DNA from: an uncultured Blastococcus sp.
GTDB taxonomy: Bacteria > Actinomycetota > Actinomycetes > Mycobacteriales > Antricoccaceae
Assembly (NCBI GenBank): GCA_946221975.1
Contig: CAMIGT010000036.1
Coordinates: 1-8,407, forward strand
DNA: 8,407 nt
Direction: 5' to 3'
Part shown: positions 1 through 6,213 of the stretch, piece by piece
How the letters are laid out: the number at the start of each line of letters is the position of its first letter
Numbering within the stretch: the first letter of the stretch is position 1
Notes under the pieces: generated by a model
Seen by the model: only the letters and a program-made list of their open reading frames with translations
Database searches by the model: none
What the model was told of the DNA's origin: nothing
Translations under genes and position numbers: made by a program

Positions 1-77
1 GAGGACTCCACCGTGCCCAGCTCGGAAACGTCCTCGGCGAGCCGCTGCAGCAGGTAGGGCGGAATGATTCCGTACAT
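1..77 (-). CDS. Protealysin-type M4 zinc metalloprotease, N-terminus only
   Basis: Read on the minus strand from the ATG at 77-75, the frame stays open to the window edge and gives 25 complete codons beginning MYGIIPPYLLQRLAEDVSEL. The IIPPYLL segment followed by an amphipathic helix is the hallmark of the short propeptide at the N-terminus of protealysin-like members of the thermolysin (M4) family, which are intracellular or non-classically exported zinc endopeptidases. The catalytic HEXXH region would lie outside the window, so protease activity cannot be judged here. The frame also stays open upstream of this ATG, but the family match starts at the methionine. A weak purine stretch precedes it. 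The gene diverges from the CPBP gene across a gap of about 77 bp. The family call rests on a short but distinctive motif. Confidence 0.68.
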   Translation of the reverse strand, partial: MYGIIPPYLLQRLAEDVSELGTVES

Positions 78-154
78 GTCTCGACCGTACGCCGCGTCAG
101 GGACATCGAGTACGTCGCTCGCGGGTAACGTCGAAGCGCCCGACCGCCCACCGA

Positions 155-886
155 TTGGACATCGTCCGCGTGCATCCGCTCCTGGCAACGCGATCGTTCC
201 TGCAGCGTGCACTCCTCGCCACGCCGCAGGAACCGCCGCGCCCGAAAAGCACGCAGCTGCAGCGTGCACGTGTCATCTCGGTCGTCGCTCTCATCGCGGG
301 CGGCACACTGCTTGCCATCGCGCTCCACATCCAGCCCGGCGACGGGCTCTTCTATCCGGTCACGCTCGGGGTGGCCGCCGTGTGGGCGATCGCCGGGGTC
401 GCCGGCCGCGGGCTTCGCGTCGGCGTCGCCACCGACAGCCGGGGCCGCGAGACCAGCCCGGCCGGCCAGGGCGCCGTACTCGGGCTCGCGCTGCTGGCCA
501 TCTTCCTTATCGGTGCGCTCATCGTCGCGCAGATCCCGCTGCTTCGCGGACCGGTCGACGCGCTACTCGACCATGCGCGTTTCGGCGCGCTGCCCGCCGT
601 ACTCGCCGTCACCGTCGTCACCGGGATTGCCGAGGAGCTGTTCTTTCGCGGCACGTTGTACGACGCGGTCCCGGCGCGGGTCGCGATCCCAGCGACCACC
701 GTGCTCTACGCGCTGGTGACCGCAGTGTCTGGCGTACCGTTGCTGGTATTCGCCAGTCTCATCCTGGGTTCAGTCACTGCCCTTCAACGGCGGGCGACCG
801 GCGGACAACTCGGCCCGATCATCACGCACGTCATCTGGTCGTCGGGCATGCTGCTATTACTCCCGCCGATCCTCGACAACCTCTGA
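155..886 (+). CDS. CPBP family intramembrane metalloprotease-like protein
   Basis: A 243-residue integral membrane protein. Hydrophobic segments lie at about residues 40-59, 64-84, 106-128, 145-158, 176-206 and 222-240. Motif 1 of the CPBP (CAAX protease and bacteriocin-processing, ABI) family is present as EELFFRG at 160-166, and a C-terminal motif His is in THVIWS (H225). The usual FxxxH motif is replaced by LYALVT (183-188), so one expected metal ligand is missing; I recall an actinobacterial subfamily that looks like this, so it need not be decay. Substrate unknown; family members cleave peptides within the membrane or act in self-immunity. The start is TTG at 155 or GTG at 170; neither has a good Shine-Dalgarno sequence, and TAACGT at 126-131 could be a -10 box. 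The next gene begins 8 bp after the stop, implying co-transcription. Confidence 0.8.
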   Translation: MDIVRVHPLLATRSFLQRALLATPQEPPRPKSTQLQRARVISVVALIAGGTLLAIALHIQPGDGLFYPVTLGVAAVWAIAGVAGRGLRVGVATDSRGRETSPAGQGAVLGLALLAIFLIGALIVAQIPLLRGPVDALLDHARFGALPAVLAVTVVTGIAEELFFRGTLYDAVPARVAIPATTVLYALVTAVSGVPLLVFASLILGSVTALQRRATGGQLGPIITHVIWSSGMLLLLPPILDNL

Positions 887-894
887 GGCCTTCC

Positions 895-1911
895 GTGAGC
901 ACTCTTAGAAACACCCGCGTCCTGGTCACCGGCGCCAGCGGCTACATCGGCGGCGAACTGATCGATCCCCTGCTCGCATCCGGAGCGACCGTGCGGGTCT
1001 TCGCGCGCCAACCCAACAAACTCCGCGACCGCCCATGGGCGCGTTCGGTCGAGATGGCGCAAGGCGACGCCACCGACCGCGCCGACCTCGATCGCGCGCT
1101 GGAGTCGGTCGACGTCGCCTACTACCTGCTGCACTCGATGGACGGCGACGGCGATTTCGCTGAGCGCGACCGGCAGATGGCCCAGGCGTTTGCCGACGCA
1201 GCGGACCAGGCCGGCGTACGCCGCATCATCTACCTCGGCGGTATGCATCCCGACGGTGAGCTCTCCGAGCACCTCGGCTCGCGCGCCGAGGTCGGCCAGA
1301 TCTTCCTCGACGCCCCGGTGCCGGCCGTCGTACTGCAGGCGGCGGTCGTCATCGGCACCGGCTCGGCGTCGTTTCAGATGCTGCGCTACCTCACCCTGCG
1401 CCTCCCGGCGATGGTGGCGCCAAGCTGGCTGCACAACCGCCTGCAGCCGATCGCGATCGACGACATCGTCGGCTACCTCATCGATGCCGCGTCGCTGCCG
1501 GGCGAGGTCAACCGCACCTTCGACGATGGCGGCCCGGAGGTTCTGACGTACGCCGAACTCATCCAGCGGTACGCCGCCGTAGCCGGCCGCAGCCGTCGCC
1601 TCGTCATCACCGCTCCGGTGCTCACGCCGACACTCTCCAGCATGTGGGTCGGGCTCGTGACCCCGGTCGACCCAGGCGTCGCCAAGCCACTCATCGGCAG
1701 CATCGTGCACGAGGTCGTCGCCAGCGAGAACGACCTGGGCGAGTTGGCCCCCTCCGGTCGGCACCTGACCAGCGTCGATGATGCGCTTCGCGCCGCGGAG
1801 GCGGGCGCCAACCCCGAAAGCGCACTCCGAAGCGCGGCCATCGTGGCTGCCTCGTTTGCCGCCGCCGGGATCTCGATCGCGACCGCGATCGCTGTCCGTG
1901 GCAAGCACTGA
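895..1911 (+). CDS. YbjT-like NAD(P)-binding protein without DUF2867 domain, membrane-anchored
   Basis: A 338-residue protein of the atypical short-chain dehydrogenase/NAD(P)-binding family. The Rossmann fold opens with VLVTGASGYIGG (residues 9-20), followed by family features AYYLLHSM (75-82), a YLGG segment (113-116), RAEVG (130-134), QPIAIDDIVGYL (184-195) and the GGPEVLTYAEL segment (212-222). These match the N-terminal half of E. coli YbjT. YbjT and many actinobacterial homologues continue into a DUF2867 domain to about 480 residues. This protein instead ends with a hydrophobic stretch (about 313-334) and a basic tail, suggesting a C-terminal membrane anchor. The classical SDR catalytic tyrosine is not evident, so the reaction is unknown. 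The GTG start at 895 has GAGG at 885-888 overlapping the stop of the preceding gene. The frame is open far upstream to 64, but that part lies over the CPBP gene and is not coding. Confidence 0.85.
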   Translation: MSTLRNTRVLVTGASGYIGGELIDPLLASGATVRVFARQPNKLRDRPWARSVEMAQGDATDRADLDRALESVDVAYYLLHSMDGDGDFAERDRQMAQAFADAADQAGVRRIIYLGGMHPDGELSEHLGSRAEVGQIFLDAPVPAVVLQAAVVIGTGSASFQMLRYLTLRLPAMVAPSWLHNRLQPIAIDDIVGYLIDAASLPGEVNRTFDDGGPEVLTYAELIQRYAAVAGRSRRLVITAPVLTPTLSSMWVGLVTPVDPGVAKPLIGSIVHEVVASENDLGELAPSGRHLTSVDDALRAAEAGANPESALRSAAIVAASFAAAGISIATAIAVRGKH

Positions 1912-1938
1912 CCGCCTCACCTCCGATAAGGACACACC

Positions 1939-2370
1939 ATGAAGATCACCGTGCAGCGCGACGTCCCCTCTGGCCGTGACGCCGACGCGACGTTCGACTA
2001 CCTGCTCGACTTCCGCAATGCCGTCGAATGGGACGCGGGCACCGTCTCGTGCGACCGACTCAGCGGCGACGGCGGTCCCGGCACTAAATATCGAAATGTC
2101 TCGAAGTTCATGGGTCGCGAGGTCGAGCTCACGTACGTCGTCGGTGATGTGGACCGGGCCGCACGTCGTTTCGAGATCGTCGGGAGCACCGGGAGTACGA
2201 CGAGCGAGGACACCATCGAGGTGCGCGACCGAGGCGGTGTGCGCGTCGACTACCGAGCGGTGTTTACGTTTCCGACGTACTTCCTGCCGGCGTACCCACT
2301 GATCGCGCTCGCGGTGCGCAAGCTCGGCAACGACACCGCCGCGGAGCTGCAGAAGAGCCTGCGGGCGTGA
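1939..2370 (+). CDS. SRPBCC (START/Bet v 1-like) family protein
   Basis: A 143-residue soluble protein with the pattern of the polyketide cyclase/START-like SRPBCC superfamily: an opening beta strand (MKITVQRDVP), an amphipathic helix with FDYLLDFRNAVEWDAG (19-34), a GxGTKYRNVSKFMGREVEL strand region (46-64), later strands near 75-111, and a long C-terminal helix (about 119-141). Such folds hold hydrophobic ligands; ligand and activity cannot be told here. No signal peptide is seen. The ATG has a well-placed AAGGA at 1928-1932, 6 nt upstream. The gene lies 27 bp after the YbjT-like gene and is probably in the same transcript. CoxG of CO dehydrogenase clusters is also an SRPBCC protein and a cox-like operon follows, but nothing specific makes this CoxG. 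Confidence 0.8.
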   Translation: MKITVQRDVPSGRDADATFDYLLDFRNAVEWDAGTVSCDRLSGDGGPGTKYRNVSKFMGREVELTYVVGDVDRAARRFEIVGSTGSTTSEDTIEVRDRGGVRVDYRAVFTFPTYFLPAYPLIALAVRKLGNDTAAELQKSLRA

Positions 2371-2393
2371 CAGCGGCGCTGCAGGCGGGCTCC

Positions 2394-2399
2394 TATAGT
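2394..2399 (+). promoter_or_regulatory. Possible -10 element upstream of the coxDE-xdhC-like operon
   Basis: TATAGT is a good -10 hexamer in otherwise GC-rich DNA, and it is followed by the only gap before the next operon. No convincing -35 is found at 16-18 bp. If used, transcription would begin near 2405 and the leader would contain both 51-bp palindromes. Confidence 0.25.
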
Positions 2400-2428
2400 G
2401 GCGGGATGCTGTCTTGTTGCTCGCGAGT

Positions 2429-2479
2429 GGTCTCGACAACCGCTCAGTCGCTAGCGCTCCCTCGCTGCTCGACCACCGG
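2429..2479. repeat. 51-bp imperfect palindromic repeat, copy 1
   Basis: This unit begins GGTCTCGACAACCGCTC and ends GCTGCTCGACCACCGG. Its ends are partly complementary (GGTxTCGA against TCGACCACC), and its centre is the perfect palindrome CGCTAGCG at 2449-2456. It is identical to copy 2 except that base 2446 is A where copy 2 has G at 2515. From memory, palindromes with TCGA-type ends and a GCTAGC or similar core are scattered through intergenic DNA of several actinobacteria; that link is not tested here. No protein-coding gene is supported in the gap. Confidence 0.9.
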
Positions 2480-2497
2480 GAAGAGGGCGCGTCGCGG

Positions 2498-2548
2498 GGT
2501 CTCGACAACCGCTCGGTCGCTAGCGCTCCCTCGCTGCTCGACCACCGG
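2498..2548. repeat. 51-bp imperfect palindromic repeat, copy 2, abutting the RBS
   Basis: This is the direct second copy, 69 bp downstream of copy 1 with an 18-bp spacer; 50 of 51 bases are identical. Its final GG is also the first GG of the GGAGG ribosome-binding site (2547-2551) of the AAA+ ATPase gene. Folding of the transcript here, alone or pairing with copy 1, could hide or expose that site. Regulation is inference; the repeat itself is directly visible. Confidence 0.9.
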
Positions 2549-2556
2549 AGGTCGAA

Positions 2557-3432
2557 ATGAGTGAGCAGTTTGCGAATCCGGGGGAACTCGCGCAGGCGCT
2601 GGATAAGACCGACTACATCGCCGACGAAGGGCTGGCGACAGCAGCTTTCCTCGCGCTGCGCATGGGCCGCCCGCTCTTCCTCGAAGGCGACGCGGGAGTC
2701 GGCAAGACTGCGCTCGCGCAAGCACTGTCCGACGTACTCGACGCGACCTTCATCCGGCTGCAGTGCTACGAGGGTATCGACGCCTCACAAGCCTTATATG
2801 ACTGGGATTTTTCGCGCCAGATGCTGCACCTGCGCGCTGCCGAGGGGCAGGTCACCGACCGCAAGGAGCTCGAGCACGAGCTCTACGACCGCCGCTACCT
2901 GATCGCGCGCCCACTGCTGCAGGCGCTGGAGACCAGCCCCTCGGTGCTGCTGATCGACGAGCTCGACCGCGCCGACGACGAGTTCGAGGCGTTCCTGCTG
3001 GAGATCCTCGCCGAGAACTCGGTCACCATCCCCGAGCTCGGCACGATCAAGGCGAGTACGCCGCCACTCGTGGTCATCACCTCCAACCGCACCCGCGAGG
3101 TGCACGACGCACTCAAGCGCCGCTGCCTCTACCACTGGGTCGCGCACCCGAGCTTCGAGCGCGAGCTCGACATCATCCGCCGCCGCCTGCCCGAGGTCAG
3201 TGAGGAGCTCAGCCGCCAGGTCGCCGGCACCGTGCAACGGCTACGCGAAGCCGACCTGCTCAAGCCGCCAGGCGTCGCCGAGTCGCTGGACTGGGCCGAG
3301 GCGCTGCATCTGCTCGGCGTCCGCGAGCTCACCCCGGAGACCGCCGCGCGCACGCTCGGCGCCGTACTGAAGTACCGGGAGGACTCCGAGCGGGTGATCC
3401 GCGACGAGCTCGATGCGATGCTGAGCCGCTGA
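2557..3432 (+). CDS. MoxR-family AAA+ ATPase, CoxD-like
   Basis: A 291-residue cytoplasmic AAA+ ATPase. Walker A is GDAGVGKT (44-51), Walker B is VLLIDELD (130-137), sensor 1 is the ITSN segment with Asn177, and the RR of ALKRRC (188-189) is the arginine-finger region. The YEGIDASQALYDWDF segment (71-85) is typical of the MoxR/CoxD branch. MoxR proteins pair with VWA proteins as chaperone-like complexes. CoxD with CoxE and CoxF matures the Cu-S-Mo centre of CO dehydrogenase in Oligotropha. Here the next two genes are exactly CoxE- and XdhC/CoxF-like, so maturation of a molybdenum hydroxylase is the likely role, although the enzyme is not in the window. The ATG at 2557 has GGAGG 5 nt upstream. 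The stop shares one base with the next start (TGATG), indicating translational coupling. Confidence 0.9.
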   Translation: MSEQFANPGELAQALDKTDYIADEGLATAAFLALRMGRPLFLEGDAGVGKTALAQALSDVLDATFIRLQCYEGIDASQALYDWDFSRQMLHLRAAEGQVTDRKELEHELYDRRYLIARPLLQALETSPSVLLIDELDRADDEFEAFLLEILAENSVTIPELGTIKASTPPLVVITSNRTREVHDALKRRCLYHWVAHPSFERELDIIRRRLPEVSEELSRQVAGTVQRLREADLLKPPGVAESLDWAEALHLLGVRELTPETAARTLGAVLKYREDSERVIRDELDAMLSR

Positions 3433-4589
3433 TGCGCCCCGGCATGTCGCACGAGCTGGGCGCGCTGCTGTCGGATCGCAACGCGCGCGGCGTCGATGAG
3501 GTCATGCTCGGCTTCGCCCGCATGCTGGCGGTCGCTGGCGTCAACGTCACGCCCGACCGCACCCAGTCGATGCTGCAGGCCATCGCCGACCTCGACGTAC
3601 TGCGCATGGACGACGTCTACTGGGCCGGCCGCGTCACGCTCTGCTCAACCCCCGAGGACCTCCCGAAGTACGACGCCGGGTTCGCGGCCTATTTCGAGGG
3701 TCGCGAACCCCGCAAGCCGTCGGGCGCGCCTGTCGAGGTACCCCGCCCGGTCAACATGCCGCTCGGCATGAAAGACACCAGCTCACAAGGCGAGGACGAG
3801 CCAGACGACGACCCCGTCCCCGGCGTCGCGACCGGCGAAGAGATCCTGCGGCATAAGGACTTCGCCGACCTCGCCGACGCCGACGCACAGGCCCTCAAGC
3901 GCATGTTCGAGGCCCTCGCGCCCATCGCGTCGCCCCGCCGTTCGCGCCGCTACCGCCACCACAAGACCGGCGTCACCGACCCGCACCGCTCGATCCGCGA
4001 GGCGATGTGCCACGGCGGCGAGATGTCGCACCTGCAGTTTCGCAACCGCCGCGAGCGCCCCCGCAAGCTCGTCATCCTCGGCGACATCAGCGGGTCGATG
4101 GCGCCGTACACCGACCCGATTCTGCGGTTTGCGCATGCCGCCGTACGCCGAAACCCCATGCATACCGAGGTCTTCACGCTCGGCACCCGCCTCACCCGCG
4201 TGACCCGCGAGCTAAGGCAGCGCGACCCCGAGAAGGCGCTCAAAGCCGCAGGTCAGGCCATCCCCGACTGGAGCGGCGGCACCCGGCTGGGCGAGATGCT
4301 GCGGGCGTTTCTGGACCGGTGGGGGCAGCGCGGCATGGCGCGCCGCGCGATCGTCGTCGTCTTCAGCGACGGGTGGGAACGCGGCGACCCGAGTCTGCTC
4401 GGGGAACAAATGGCCCGCCTGCATCGGTTGGCTTACAAGGTGATCTGGGCGAACCCGCACAAGGGGCACGACGGATACCAGCCGTTGACCGGCGGGATCC
4501 AGGCCGCGCTGCCGAGCATCGACGAGTTCGTCGCCGGTCACTCGTTTGACTCGTATGCCCGGCTCGCGCGGCTGATCACCGCGGCGTGA
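3432..4589 (+). CDS. VWA domain-containing CoxE-like protein
   Basis: A 385-residue protein of the VWA_CoxE family. The N-terminal part (about 1-90) is helical, residues 115-135 are acidic and low in complexity, and the von Willebrand A domain spans about 211-380. The metal-ion-dependent adhesion site is intact: DISGS at 218-222, the threonine of SGGTRLGE (T284) and FSDGWERGD (312-319). The tail with WANPHKG, Y349 and GGIQAALPSIDEF matches CoxE proteins. No signal peptide or membrane segment is seen, so it should act in the cytoplasm with the MoxR ATPase encoded just upstream. CoxE-type proteins are needed to assemble the active site of CO dehydrogenase-type enzymes. The start overlaps the upstream stop by one base; an in-frame ATG at 3444 is an alternative. 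Confidence 0.9.
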   Translation: MRPGMSHELGALLSDRNARGVDEVMLGFARMLAVAGVNVTPDRTQSMLQAIADLDVLRMDDVYWAGRVTLCSTPEDLPKYDAGFAAYFEGREPRKPSGAPVEVPRPVNMPLGMKDTSSQGEDEPDDDPVPGVATGEEILRHKDFADLADADAQALKRMFEALAPIASPRRSRRYRHHKTGVTDPHRSIREAMCHGGEMSHLQFRNRRERPRKLVILGDISGSMAPYTDPILRFAHAAVRRNPMHTEVFTLGTRLTRVTRELRQRDPEKALKAAGQAIPDWSGGTRLGEMLRAFLDRWGQRGMARRAIVVVFSDGWERGDPSLLGEQMARLHRLAYKVIWANPHKGHDGYQPLTGGIQAALPSIDEFVAGHSFDSYARLARLITAA

Positions 4590-4614
4590 GCGGGCTGGCT
4601 GGACGGGAGTAGCG

Positions 4615-5739
4615 ATGCGCGAGATCTTGAACGACCTGTTGCCCTGGTGGGAGTCCGGCGAGACCGTCGGCATGGGCACCGTCGTCGCGACGTTCCGCTC
4701 GGCGCCGCGCCCGCCCGGCGCGTCGATGATCGTCGGGCCCGGCGGCGAGGCGTTCGGCAGCGTGTCCGGCGGCTGCGTCGAAGGCACCGTCTACGAGGAG
4801 GCCCAGCAGGTCGTCGCTGGCGAGTCGCAGTCGGCGATGCACCGCTATGGCATCAGCGACGACGACGCGTTCAGCGTCGGGCTGACCTGCGGCGGCATCC
4901 TCGACGTGTACGTCGAACCGGTCAGCAAGCAGACCTTCCCTGAGCTCGGCGACGTCGCGCGCTCGATCGCCGAGCATGAGCCGGTCGCCGTCGTCACCGT
5001 CGTCGCCGGGCCTCCGGAGCGGCTGGGCAAGCGGCTGGTGCTGTGGAACGACCGGGTCAGCGGCTCGCTTGGCCTGCAGCGCCTCGACGACGCCGTCTCC
5101 GAGGACGCCCTCGGCATGCTCGCCGCCGGGCGCACCGGGATCGTGCACTACGGCGTCGACGGCGAGCGCCGCGGAGATGACCTGACCCTGTTCGTCGCGT
5201 CGTACGCCCCACCGCGCCGCATGCTCGTCTTCGGCGCGATCGACTTCGCCGCAGCCGTTGCGCGCATCGGATCGTTCCTCGGCCACAAGGTCACCGTCTG
5301 CGACGCGCGGCCGGTTTTCGCCACCGCCAAGCGGTTCCCGGACGCCGACGAGGTCGTCGTCGACTGGCCGCACCGCTACCTGCGCGCCGAGGTCGAGGCC
5401 GGCCGGATCGACGACCGGACGATCATCTGCGTGCTCACCCACGACCCGAAGTTCGACGTACCGCTGCTGCAAGAAGCGCTGCCGCTCAACGTCGCGTACA
5501 TCGGCGCGATGGGCTCGCGGCGCACGCACGACGACCGGCTGGCTCGGCTGCGGGAGGCCGGCGTACCGGAGGACCAGCTGGACAAGCTGTCGTCACCCAT
5601 CGGGCTCGACCTCGGGGCGCGTACGCCGGAGGAGACCGCGGTCTCGATCGCCGCGGAGATCATCGCGCTGCAATGGGGCGGCGACGGCGTGCGGTTGTCC
5701 GAGCTGGACGGGCGCATCCACCGCGACGCCGAGCGGTAG
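4615..5739 (+). CDS. XdhC/CoxF family molybdenum-hydroxylase maturation protein
   Basis: A 374-residue two-domain protein. The N-terminal XdhC_CoxI domain contains TFRSAPRPPGASM (26-38), GSVSGGCVEG (48-57) and GLTCGG (89-94), giving conserved Cys54 and Cys92. The C-terminal Rossmann domain begins MLVFGAIDFAAAVARIG (203-219) and includes HDPKFDVPLL (276-285), YIGAMGSRRTHDDR (295-308) and SPIGLDLGARTPEETAVSIAAEI (327-349). XdhC proteins bind molybdenum cofactor, help sulfurate it and deliver it to xanthine dehydrogenase-type enzymes; CoxF/CoxI are homologues in CO dehydrogenase clusters. The CoxD- and CoxE-like genes upstream fit this. GGGAG at 4605-4609 lies 5 nt before the ATG. The gap from the CoxE-like gene is 25 bp, so all three genes are likely one operon. 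It could serve xanthine dehydrogenase, CO dehydrogenase or another molybdenum hydroxylase. Confidence 0.9.
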   Translation: MREILNDLLPWWESGETVGMGTVVATFRSAPRPPGASMIVGPGGEAFGSVSGGCVEGTVYEEAQQVVAGESQSAMHRYGISDDDAFSVGLTCGGILDVYVEPVSKQTFPELGDVARSIAEHEPVAVVTVVAGPPERLGKRLVLWNDRVSGSLGLQRLDDAVSEDALGMLAAGRTGIVHYGVDGERRGDDLTLFVASYAPPRRMLVFGAIDFAAAVARIGSFLGHKVTVCDARPVFATAKRFPDADEVVVDWPHRYLRAEVEAGRIDDRTIICVLTHDPKFDVPLLQEALPLNVAYIGAMGSRRTHDDRLARLREAGVPEDQLDKLSSPIGLDLGARTPEETAVSIAAEIIALQWGGDGVRLSELDGRIHRDAER

Positions 5740-5767
5740 CCGCGCCGGATCCTGAGCCCGACCTGAG

Positions 5768-5838
5768 CCAAAACTGCAAAGGACAGGGGCACTCATCTCG
5801 CATCCGGGCCCGGGGTCGCCTCTCGTTTGCATTTTTGG
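5768..5838. repeat. 71-bp palindromic element, copy A
   Basis: The element runs from CCAAAACTGCAAAGGACAGG to CGTTTGCATTTTTGG. Its ends are inverted repeats: CCAAAA and TGCAAA at 5768-5780 face TTTGCA and TTTTGG at 5826-5838 with one mismatch between the blocks. A separate perfect palindrome CCGGGCCCGG sits inside at 5804-5813. It is 65/71 identical to copy B, in the same orientation. It begins 28 bp after the stop of the XdhC-like gene, so a transcript hairpin could end or protect that mRNA. The run of five T at the end belongs to the stem rather than following it, so it is not a textbook terminator. Confidence 0.9.
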
Positions 5839-5854
5839 TCACCAGCACGCGCGA

Positions 5855-5923
5855 CCAAAATGGACGTGAGAGAGGCACCCACGTCGTATATGCGCATGGG
5901 GTGTCCGCTGACGTCCAGTTCGG
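5855..5923. repeat. 69-bp palindromic element, copy C, inverted and diverged
   Basis: The left arm CCAAAATGGACGT (5855-5867) faces the right arm ACGTCCAGTTCGG (5911-5923); 11 of 13 positions pair. A second inner stem pairs GGCACCC (5874-5880) with GGGTGTC (5898-5904), with one G-T wobble. Compared with the reverse complement of copies A and B, the CCAAAAT end, GAGAGAGG, ACCC, ATGxG, GTG and CAGTT blocks occur in the same order over nearly the same length. I therefore read it as an inverted, older member of the family. The ACGTCCA arm differs from the corresponding A/B arm, yet remains paired within C. Homology to A/B is inference; the palindrome is visible directly. Confidence 0.72.
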
Positions 5924-5947
5924 TCGCCTACCGACGCATACGCGGCG

Positions 5948-5962
5948 TACTTTCGGAGTATG
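5948..5962 (+). promoter_or_regulatory. Possible leaderless promoter of the RHH gene
   Basis: TACTTT at 5948-5953 fits a TAnnnT -10 element and would place transcription start at about the ATG at 5960. GGAG at 5955-5958 is too close to the ATG to serve as a normal ribosome-binding site, which favours leaderless translation. CATAC (5937-5941) and GTATG (5958-5962) form an inverted repeat spanning the hexamer and the start codon, as an autoregulatory operator would. No clear -35 is seen. Confidence 0.27.
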
Positions 5963-6193
5963 ACGACGCTCACCACTATCAAGGTGCCGAAGGCTCTGCG
6001 CGATCGGATCACCGCCCAGGCACGTGCTGAGGGAAGCACCGTCGCCGCACACCTCACCGCGCTCCTTGACGAGCACGAGCGTTGCCGACGCCTCCAGGCG
6101 GTCGGTCGGGCCTTCGCCCGAGGACTGGACGATGATTACCAGGCTGACCTCGCCGCGTGGGATTCCATCGCGGCAGGCAGCCCATCCTGGTGA
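5960..6193 (+). CDS. Orphan ribbon-helix-helix antitoxin-like protein
   Basis: A 77-residue protein with a ribbon-helix-helix pattern: a beta strand TLTTIKVP (3-10), helix 1 about ALRDRITAQARAEG (12-25) and helix 2 about TVAAHLTALLDEHER (27-41). The acidic C-terminal segment with DDDYQADLAAWDS (57-69) resembles the toxin-binding tail of MazE/PemI-type antitoxins. RHH antitoxins bind operator DNA as dimers and use the tail to neutralise a toxin, usually encoded immediately downstream. No toxin frame is present: the stop at 6193 is followed by 20 bp, then a 71-bp palindrome, then an unrelated gene. It may be a solitary antitoxin, the remnant of a system that lost its toxin, or a regulator bound to the surrounding palindromes. 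The fold call is firm; partner and function are unknown. Confidence 0.75.
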   Translation: MTTLTTIKVPKALRDRITAQARAEGSTVAAHLTALLDEHERCRRLQAVGRAFARGLDDDYQADLAAWDSIAAGSPSW

Positions 6194-6213
6194 CCGTCGC
6201 GCACCTTCCCGGG

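Noticed and set aside
64..894. N-terminal extension of the YbjT-like frame back to 64
   Set aside because: The extra residues are Arg/Ala/His/Pro-rich and overlap the CPBP gene. The family match begins at GTG 895, which has its own ribosome-binding site.
2367..2564. Small plus-strand frame across the 51-bp repeats
   Set aside because: The repeated peptide arises only from the duplicated palindrome; there is no ribosome-binding site and it runs into the real start of the ATPase gene.
784..2721. Long minus-strand open frame of 645 codons
   Set aside because: It lies antisense to three convincing genes and the 51-bp repeats, and its composition is low-complexity Arg/Ala/Gly/Val-rich. Long antisense frames are expected in GC-rich coding DNA.
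4576..5529. Minus-strand open frame of 317 codons
   Set aside because: Antisense to the XdhC-like gene, with no recognisable motif.
5768..5838. Copy A as a standard rho-independent terminator
   Set aside because: The T run is inside the distal stem arm and is followed by GG, and the same element recurs elsewhere as a dispersed palindrome. A termination role remains possible but is not shown.
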